Shown piece by piece: positions 59,998 to 64,000 of a stretch of DNA of 64,000 nt; within the stretch, counting starts at the first letter, position 1, and each line of letters begins with the position of its first letter. Source of the stretch: JBMYRH01 sp049602155 (GTDB lineage Bacteria; Myxococcota_A; UBA9042; PHBI01; JBMYRH01). Below the pieces are notes generated by a model, which did not search any database, had not been told where the DNA came from, and saw only the letters and a program-made list of their open reading frames with translations. The position numbers and the translations under genes were made by a program. The stretch is taken from positions 124,001-188,000 of the forward strand of contig JBMYRH010000005.1 of NCBI GenBank assembly GCA_049602155.1, written 5' to 3'.

Positions 59998-61296
59998 ATG
60001 GGGGAACACAGAACCACAGAGCGCCCGGTTGGCCCCGGGTTCGATTATGACATCTGCGTTGTAGGGACCGGCCGTGTCGGTTTACCGCTCGCGCTCTCGT
60101 TCGTCGACGCGGGTCGACGGGTCGTCGGTGTCGATCGCGATGAGGCGGTCCGTCGGGCTGTGAGCGAGGGGCGCATGCCCTGGAAAGAGCCGGGCTACGA
60201 TGCGCTTGTTGCGCAGCGCTCGCTCGTTGTGCACGAGGAGATGGCGGTCGCCGGTCGCGCGCGCTTCGTCATCGTCACGGTCGGCACGCCTTTGCACGCG
60301 CACGTTGAGAGCGACCTTGGACAAGTGCAGGCGGTCCTTGAGTCCCTCGTGCTCCACCTCCGTGCGGGGCAGATGTTGGTGCTCCGATCGACCGTATCGC
60401 CTGGGACGACAGCCTTCGTCAGTCGGTGGTTAGCCCGCCACACTTCGCTCGAGGTTGGGCAAGAGCTGATGCTCGCGTTTTGTCCAGAGCGGATCGCGGA
60501 GGGGCAGGCCAAGGAGGAGCTCGCGACCCTGCCACAGATCATCGGCGCCGATGATCCGACGAGCCACGCGATGGGCGCAGAGCTCTTCGCCGGGCTCGCG
60601 CCGACCGTGATGCACACAGACCCCGTCAGCGCAGAGCTGGTGAAGCTCTTTACGAACATGGTCCGCTACGTGAATTTCGCTGTCGCCAACCAGATGACCC
60701 TGGTCGCAGAGCGCTTCGGCGCCAACATCTACGATATCCGAGAGATGGCGAACCTGGATTATCCACGTGAGCACATCCCCAAGCCAGGGCTGACCGCGGG
60801 CTCGTGCTTACGGAAAGACTTCGGGATGCTCAGTGAGTGGAGCGCCTACCCAGACCTCTTCCTGATGGCCTGGAAGGTCAACGAACACATGCCCGTCTTC
60901 CTCGTGGAGCGCCTCTTGGAGCGGGCGCAGGTGCATGACCGCACGATCGCGCTCCTAGGGTGGACGTTTAAGGCCGACACGGACGATCCACGGGACAGCC
61001 TCTCGCCTAAGCTGCATCGCTATCTGAGTCGAGAGCTCCCGACGGAGGTGCGGGTCAGTGATCATCACCTCGGCGACTCCATCGATGACGCGACCCTAGG
61101 CACACTTCAGAACTGGGACGCACGGGAGGCGGTCACCGGCGCAGATGTGGTGATCGTGGCGGTCGCGCACAGCGGTTACTCTGAGGTCCTGGCAGAGCTG
61201 GGCGGCCGCGCGCCTGGGGCTTGGGTGGTTGATCTCTGGAATGTCAGCGGGGGAGGGCGGATCGTGTATCAGGTGGGAGAGTCGGCCACCCCGTGA
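59998..61296 (+). CDS. UDP-sugar (nucleotide sugar) dehydrogenase
   Basis: NAD-dependent dehydrogenase of 432 aa that oxidises C6 of a nucleotide sugar to a uronic acid. The Rossmann motif is GTGRVGLPLALSFVDAGRRV. The catalytic Cys sits in GSCLRKD (GGPCLPKD in most relatives, so GS replaces GP). The conserved NMVRYVNFAVANQ helix and the GWTFKADTDDPRDS motif follow. The closest match seems the UDP-N-acetylmannosamine/UDP-GlcNAc dehydrogenase branch, but the exact sugar is not decided. First gene of a three-gene sugar operon; the next gene starts inside its stop codon. Confidence 0.9.
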   Translation: MGEHRTTERPVGPGFDYDICVVGTGRVGLPLALSFVDAGRRVVGVDRDEAVRRAVSEGRMPWKEPGYDALVAQRSLVVHEEMAVAGRARFVIVTVGTPLHAHVESDLGQVQAVLESLVLHLRAGQMLVLRSTVSPGTTAFVSRWLARHTSLEVGQELMLAFCPERIAEGQAKEELATLPQIIGADDPTSHAMGAELFAGLAPTVMHTDPVSAELVKLFTNMVRYVNFAVANQMTLVAERFGANIYDIREMANLDYPREHIPKPGLTAGSCLRKDFGMLSEWSAYPDLFLMAWKVNEHMPVFLVERLLERAQVHDRTIALLGWTFKADTDDPRDSLSPKLHRYLSRELPTEVRVSDHHLGDSIDDATLGTLQNWDAREAVTGADVVIVAVAHSGYSEVLAELGGRAPGAWVVDLWNVSGGGRIVYQVGESATP

Positions 61297-62255
61297 CGCA
61301 CCTTGTCACCGGCGGCTGCGGGTTCTTGGGCGCGGCTTTGTGTCGCTCGTTGTCCTCCGATGGCATCTCAGTCCGCTCGCTGGATAATCATGCGCGTGGC
61401 CGCGCAGCTCGCCTTCGAGGGGTGGAGGGGGTCGAGCTTCAGACCGGAGACGTTCGTGATCTCGCCACTGTAAGAGAGAGCGCGCGCGGGGCCTCTGTGA
61501 TTTGGCACCTCGCGGCGATCAACGGGACGCGCAACTTCTATGAACGGCCAGGTGATGTCCTGGAGGTGGGCTTGAAGGGCGCGCTCAACGTCGTGGACGT
61601 GGCCGTCGAGCTCGGTGCACAGCGGTTGGTGCTCTTTAGCTCGAGCGAGGTCTACCAGCGCGCTGCGCAGATCCCCACACCAGAGGATGTCCCGATGGTC
61701 GTCCCTGACCCGACAAACCCGCGCTACAGCTACGGTGGGGGGAAGCTCGCGTCCGAGCTTATCGCCCTCCATATCGGGCAGTCTCGTGGCCTCGATGTGG
61801 TCATCGTGCGCCCTCACAACGTCTACGGACCCGATATGGGGCATGACCACGTGATCCCGGAGCTCACGACGCGCTTGGTGCGCGCCGCCGAGGCGTCCAA
61901 GGGGGCAGAGGTGACGCTGTCTATTGAAGGGGATGGCAGTGAGACGCGGGCGTTTTGCCACGTCGACGATGCCATCGCGGGGGCCCGCCTCGCTCAAGAG
62001 CGCGGGGAGCCCGGTGGGATCTACCACTTGGGGACGGAGGAGGAGATCCGTATCGCCGACCTCGCGCATCGCATTGGCGACGCACTGAACCTAAAGGTCA
62101 CCCTAGCGACGACACCACTTCGAGCGGGCAGTACGCCACGTCGATGCCCATCTATCGAGCGACTGAGGGGGCTTGGTTATGTCCCGGCGACCCCGCTTGA
62201 GGCGGGCTTAGCCCCTGTCGTGAGGTGGTACGCGGACCACGTGAGAGGAGTATGA
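61293..62255 (+). CDS. NAD-dependent epimerase/dehydratase
   Basis: Extended SDR of 320 aa that binds NAD at TGGCGFLGAALC and has the catalytic pair in YSYGGGKLASE (Tyr and Lys, with SSSEVYQ as the Ser region). This points to a UDP-uronic acid or 4,6-dehydratase-type enzyme; the substrate is inferred from its neighbours. GTG 61293 overlaps the previous stop by 4 bp (GTGA). AGAGGAG at its 3' end serves the next gene, which starts 1 bp after this stop. Confidence 0.9.
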   Translation: MTHLVTGGCGFLGAALCRSLSSDGISVRSLDNHARGRAARLRGVEGVELQTGDVRDLATVRESARGASVIWHLAAINGTRNFYERPGDVLEVGLKGALNVVDVAVELGAQRLVLFSSSEVYQRAAQIPTPEDVPMVVPDPTNPRYSYGGGKLASELIALHIGQSRGLDVVIVRPHNVYGPDMGHDHVIPELTTRLVRAAEASKGAEVTLSIEGDGSETRAFCHVDDAIAGARLAQERGEPGGIYHLGTEEEIRIADLAHRIGDALNLKVTLATTPLRAGSTPRRCPSIERLRGLGYVPATPLEAGLAPVVRWYADHVRGV

Positions 62256-62256
62256 G

Positions 62257-63465
62257 ATGACTGAGCGTCCTGCGCTGCGGCTGCGAAATAGAGCCGCTGA
62301 GGGGATCGAGGGCGCGCGCCCTGAGATCAACCCACCTGTGGCGAAGGATAAGGAGATTATTCGTGTCGCTGAGCCTCTGATCGGACCAGCAGAGGCGGCG
62401 GAGGTCGCCGAGGTGCTCGCGAGCACGCTGGTCTCGTCGGTGAGCCCCGCAGTGTCGCAGTTTGAGACGCGCTTGGCGGCGCGCTGTGAGACGACAGACG
62501 CCATCGCGGTGACCTGCGGCACTCACGCGCTCGATCTGTTGATGTACGCGCTGGACGTGGGGCCCGGCGACGAGGTTATCGTCCCGGCCCTGACCTTCAT
62601 CTCCGTCGGAGCGACCGTCGCTCGCGCGGGCGCGAAGCCCGTCTTCGTGGATGTCTCAAGGTCTTCGCTGAACCTGCTCCCGGACGCGGTCGAGGCGGCG
62701 ATCACACCACGAACACGTGGCATTATCGGTGTGCACACCTACGGCCACCCCTGCGACATGGATGCGCTTCAGGTGCTCGCGGACAGGCATGGGCTCTTTC
62801 TACTCGAGGACGCTTGTGAAGCGCTGGGTGGCTCATGGCGCGAGCGTCCAGTGGGAAGCTTCGGTGACGCCGCTGTCCACAGCTTTTACTCGAACAAGAT
62901 GATGACGACGGGGAACGGGGGGGCCATCACGACCTCGCGCCCAGAGCTCGCTGCTCTCTTGCGAGAGCTTCGCGGCTACAGCTATGCCCCCGGGCGCTTC
63001 TTTTGGCACGAGCATATGCCCTTCAACGTGCGCATGAGCGGGCTTCAAGCGGCGGTGGGGGTCGCCCAGTTGGGTCGCCTCGATGCGCTCGTCGCGCATC
63101 ATGAGTGGATGTCAGCGGCTTACGCGGCCGGGCTCGCAGACCTCCCCGGGATCACCTTGCCGGCACCATGTGAGGAGGGCCGTCATGTCTACTGGATGGT
63201 CACTATCCACGTGGACGCCGAGGTCTTCGGCATGACGGCTCATGAGCTCCGTGTCGAGTTGGCGGCTGACGCGATCGAGACGCGACCTGTCTTCACGCCG
63301 CTGCACACACAGCCTGTCTTACAGGCCAGCGCGGCGGGGCAAGGCCCCTTCCCGAACGCGACCTGGGCTTCCAAGACCGGGATCAACCTCCCTAGCGGCG
63401 CGACGCTCACTGAGGCACAGCTCAACCGAGTCTGCGCCGTGATCCAAGGCGCCGCCAAGGGCTGA
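62257..63465 (+). CDS. DegT/DnrJ/EryC1/StrS aminotransferase
   Basis: PLP enzyme of 402 aa that aminates a keto-nucleotide-sugar, giving the amino sugar of the cluster. Seen are the GTHALDLLMYALDVGPGDEV strand and the catalytic Lys in FYSNKMMTTGNGGA. AGAGGAG is 6 bp before ATG 62257. Last gene of the sugar operon; the pathway order dehydrogenase, epimerase or dehydratase, aminotransferase would make an amino-uronic sugar. A 317-bp gap follows. Confidence 0.93.
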   Translation: MTERPALRLRNRAAEGIEGARPEINPPVAKDKEIIRVAEPLIGPAEAAEVAEVLASTLVSSVSPAVSQFETRLAARCETTDAIAVTCGTHALDLLMYALDVGPGDEVIVPALTFISVGATVARAGAKPVFVDVSRSSLNLLPDAVEAAITPRTRGIIGVHTYGHPCDMDALQVLADRHGLFLLEDACEALGGSWRERPVGSFGDAAVHSFYSNKMMTTGNGGAITTSRPELAALLRELRGYSYAPGRFFWHEHMPFNVRMSGLQAAVGVAQLGRLDALVAHHEWMSAAYAAGLADLPGITLPAPCEEGRHVYWMVTIHVDAEVFGMTAHELRVELAADAIETRPVFTPLHTQPVLQASAAGQGPFPNATWASKTGINLPSGATLTEAQLNRVCAVIQGAAKG

Positions 63466-63782
63466 GCTCGACGCTGGTTCGTCGTCCCTCAATTAGGAAC
63501 CGGGTGGTCAACTTCCTCCCCACCACGGTGCTGGCAAGCCAAGCCCGTGGTCCCGTCAACCACCCGGGTCCCCTCAGAATACACCTCTGGGAGAGTGATC
63601 CCAGGGCACCCGGTCGAATCTTTTGGGTTTCGACCGCGGCTCCGGGGCGCTGTGTCAGGAGAAATGTGCCGTTCAATGAGTGACAGCTCAGCTGTCTGAG
63701 TGACGATAGCGTCGCGGGCTGGACACGTGCGAGACCCTCTCGGGCGCGGGCAAAGATGACTGCCGCTGATCACAGCACGCGT
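63466..63782. other. Gap after the sugar operon
   Basis: No convincing gene. A 9-bp inverted repeat (CCGGGTGGT at 63500-63508 and ACCACCCGG at 63559-63567, 50-bp loop) may be a weak terminator but has no T-run. Frames here lack ribosome sites. Confidence 0.4.
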
Positions 63783-64000
63783 TCATTGCGGATCATGACG
63801 ATGAGATTGGGTGCTGATAGTGGCGATGAGCCCAGCATGATCGGAGGGCCAGCTGCCCACGATATCTTCGCGGACGACCTTCGTCTCTCCGGGCACCCAG
63901 TCGCCAGTGGCGTCACGGGCGAGCAGGAGATGATCGAGCATCGTCTGCTGATTGTTGTAGTCGTAGGTCCACCGCTTGTGCGCGGGGAGATCGTCGTACA
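63783..64000 (-). CDS. Endonuclease/exonuclease/phosphatase family, C-terminal end only
   Basis: A minus-strand frame runs from the right edge to a TGA at 63783-63785, giving 72 residues. WTYDYNNQQTMLDHLL and SDHAGLIATI are the conserved C-terminal motifs of EEP-fold enzymes, where the SDH His is catalytic. The start and substrate class are outside the window; it converges on the sugar operon. Confidence 0.8.
   Translation of the reverse strand, partial: YDDLPAHKRWTYDYNNQQTMLDHLLLARDATGDWVPGETKVVREDIVGSWPSDHAGLIATISTQSHRHDPQ

Noticed and set aside
1..64000. Prophage, insertion sequence or integrated plasmid
   Set aside because: No transposase, integrase, phage structural or replication-initiation gene was found, and the single tRNA has no att-like repeat around it.

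Overview
The window is GC-rich bacterial chromosome with tightly packed genes on both strands. It has no mobile element, prophage or CRISPR array that I can see. The best fit is the Myxococcota/Bradymonadota part of the former deltaproteobacteria. The evidence is a secreted protease with MopE-type repeats and a MYXO-CTERM-like tail, a DUF4388 protein, very large cysteine-rich and EGF-repeat surface proteins, a 'DCDDGxxCTxDxC' lipoprotein style, and AAA/TPR proteins typical of that group. The exact genus cannot be told from the sequence.

Layout. 1-6.6 kb: the end of mnmA, rnc, and a leftward operon FAH-family hydrolase > MoxR ATPase > DUF58 protein > TgpA-like transglutaminase. 6.7-9.4 kb: ygfZ, a small secreted CxxCH protein, an acyl-CoA dehydrogenase. 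9.4-14 kb: a leftward AAA/TPR protein, a YihY/BrkB membrane protein, a small protein resembling the RF-1/ArfB domain but without GGQ, and a membrane-anchored hypothetical. 14.2-21.8 kb: housekeeping genes (ddl, a ClpC-like ATPase, a HAD protein, ligA, folC, tRNA-Val). 21.9-43.8 kb: a surface and cell-envelope region. It holds a one-TM protein, a 1156-aa lipoprotein with four lectin-like modules, a divergent 3573-aa EGF-repeat protein, a 1008-aa PilZ-like/DUF4388 protein, an alpha/beta hydrolase and a VWA lipoprotein. 43.9-51.5 kb: an MFS-spermidine synthase fusion, a small membrane protein, a DUF3516-type helicase, a structured noncoding or leader RNA, and a 5'-3' exonuclease. 51.5-55.4 kb: a small unknown, a trypsin-like MYXO-CTERM protease, an FGE-like lipoprotein. 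55.5-64 kb: metH, then a nucleotide-sugar cluster (GT2, UDP-sugar dehydrogenase, epimerase, DegT aminotransferase) and the 3' end of an endonuclease/exonuclease/phosphatase gene.

How they fit together. MoxR, DUF58 and TgpA form the widespread envelope-maintenance trio, here led by an FAH-like gene with a 1-bp gap. The three sugar genes at 60-63.5 kb overlap or nearly touch, and would turn a UDP-sugar into an amino-uronic sugar for surface polysaccharide. The two divergent Cys-rich giants at 23.4-38 kb share a repeat family and probably act together on the cell surface.

The least explained items are these: the RNA unit at 50.24-50.56 kb with a perfect anti-16S Shine-Dalgarno and its own anti-SD; the seven roughly 155-aa modules inserted between EGF repeats; the GGQ-less release-factor-like protein; and the duplicated 3' gene end at 23.2-23.46 kb.
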